Shown: positions 63,422 through 64,000 of the stretch, piece after piece
How positions within the stretch are numbered: position 1 is the first letter of the stretch
Layout: each line of letters starts with the position of its first letter
Assembly (NCBI GenBank): GCA_023436225.1
Contig: JAEZKA010000105.1
Span: forward strand, 1 to 64,000
DNA: 64,000 bases
Reading direction: 5' to 3'
Source of the DNA: Bacillota bacterium
Lineage (GTDB): Bacteria > Bacillota > Clostridia > Lachnospirales > Lachnospiraceae
Position numbers and translations under genes: made by a program
The notes under the pieces: generated by a model
What the model was told of the DNA's origin: nothing
Database searches by the model: none
What the model saw: only the letters and a program-made list of their open reading frames with translations

Positions 63422-64000
63422 ACATTACTCCACCAAGCCTTCCTATGGCCAAAAACCATGGTCACTGTGGTTCCCTCGCCTTCCCTGCTGTCAATTCTAA
63501 CTTCTCCTTGTTCATAGTATGCCTTGAGCCTTTTGTTTATATTCCCAAGTCCAATTCCCAGTCCTCTCCCGTTATGACTTCCGGCATTGCGAATCTGTTG
63601 CAGTTTTTCCTCGTTGATTCCTACCCCATCATCTGCCACCATAATTTGCAGGATTTCACCTTCCTTCTGAATTCTTATCTCAATATGCCCACCATCTTCC
63701 TTATCGGTTATTCCGTGAATCACTGCATTTTCTACCAAAGGCTGAAGTAGAAATACCGGCACCTCAACCTCATCTGCCCGAATCTGACAATCAATCGTAC
63801 ATCGAATTCTGTCACCGAACCGTTTTTTTTGAATATACATGTAATCCTCCACTATTTTAAGCTCCTGGTTCAGTGGGGCAAAGGCTTCTTTAGTACGAAG
63901 GCTGTAGCGTAGAAGGTTACTTAGGGCCACCAGCATTTCCTCCGTGATAGGTGCTTCCTCCATCTGGGCCATTCTGGTAATCATATTCAATGTGTTGAAT
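63418..64000 (-). CDS. YesM-type sensor histidine kinase, C-terminal part (runs off right edge)
   Basis: Only the C-terminal 193 residues are in the window; the frame is open to the right edge. The first visible residues FNTLNMITRM belong to the HFLFNTL histidine box, whose histidine is just outside the window. ALSNLLRYSLRTKEAF follows. The ATPase part has VPVFLLQPLVENAVIHG (N box), VADDGVGI (G1) and GLGIGLGNINKRLKAYY (G2). Membrane and sensor parts are not visible. It most likely senses a sugar or a binding protein outside the cell and phosphorylates the coupled response regulator. Confidence 0.92.
   Translation of the reverse strand, partial: FNTLNMITRMAQMEEAPITEEMLVALSNLLRYSLRTKEAFAPLNQELKIVEDYMYIQKKRFGDRIRCTIDCQIRADEVEVPVFLLQPLVENAVIHGITDKEDGGHIEIRIQKEGEILQIMVADDGVGINEEKLQQIRNAGSHNGRGLGIGLGNINKRLKAYYEQGEVRIDSREGEGTTVTMVFGHRKAWWSNV

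Overview
The window is a low-GC Firmicutes chromosome segment, most likely from an anaerobic Lachnospiraceae-type clostridium. This rests on content alone: a PolC-type replicase in a pyrH-frr-uppS-cdsA-dxr-rseP-ispG-polC order, strong GGAGG ribosome binding sites, a DUF3842 gene, YesM/YesN two-component regulators and many lipoprotein binding proteins. Nearly every gene is on the minus strand. The only confident plus-strand gene is an AraC regulator at 48303.

Layout from left to right. 1-151: 5' end of a group II intron placed just after an intrinsic terminator. 323-4659: SWIM/SNF2 helicase and a diacylglycerol-kinase-like lipid kinase. 4877-21615: an exopolysaccharide locus with RmlC, a Wzz-like protein, a decayed membrane glycosyltransferase, UDP-glucose dehydrogenase, Wzx, a Wzy candidate, four glycosyltransferase-type proteins, an acyltransferase, sugar-nucleotide enzymes and the priming sugar transferase. 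It also carries an unusual aldolase / PLP-decarboxylase / class IV aminotransferase set. 21841-28709: a complete set of nickel-pincer cofactor genes (larB, larC, larE) interleaved with an ECF nickel transporter (nikMN, nikQ, nikO) but without larA. A structured leader with a terminator precedes larB, and three copies of a degenerate intergenic repeat lie inside the locus. 28767-30743: DUF3842 gene, tRNA-Glu(CTC) and a LysE exporter. 30892-43358: the housekeeping block of replication, isoprenoid, phospholipid, ribosome recycling and UMP kinase genes, interrupted between cdsA and dxr by three tandem copies of an apparently structured plus-strand RNA. 43679-49187: bactofilin, polysaccharide deacetylase, and a PHP phosphatase/MFS pair with its divergent AraC regulator. 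49460-56714: an ABC importer with a glycerophosphodiesterase, controlled by a LacI-type regulator fused to a cytoplasmic solute-binding domain, with palindromic operators. 56815-56890: an orphan group II intron 3' end. 57484-64000: a ribose-type ABC importer, an orphan TRAP-type binding protein and a YesN/YesM two-component system. The kinase runs off the right edge.

How the genes work together. In the polysaccharide locus the priming transferase loads a lipid carrier, the glycosyltransferases extend it, the flippase and polymerase export and polymerise it, and the Wzz-like protein sets chain length. In the lar/nik locus the ECF transporter supplies nickel that LarC inserts into the cofactor built by LarB and LarE. 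In the right-hand loci each transporter sits next to its own regulator.

The most unexplained signals are the three tandem RNAs at 39581-40201 with compensatory changes between copies, the repeats and leader of the lar/nik locus, and the LacI/solute-binding fusion with its operator sites. All family assignments come from reading motifs. No database search was run.
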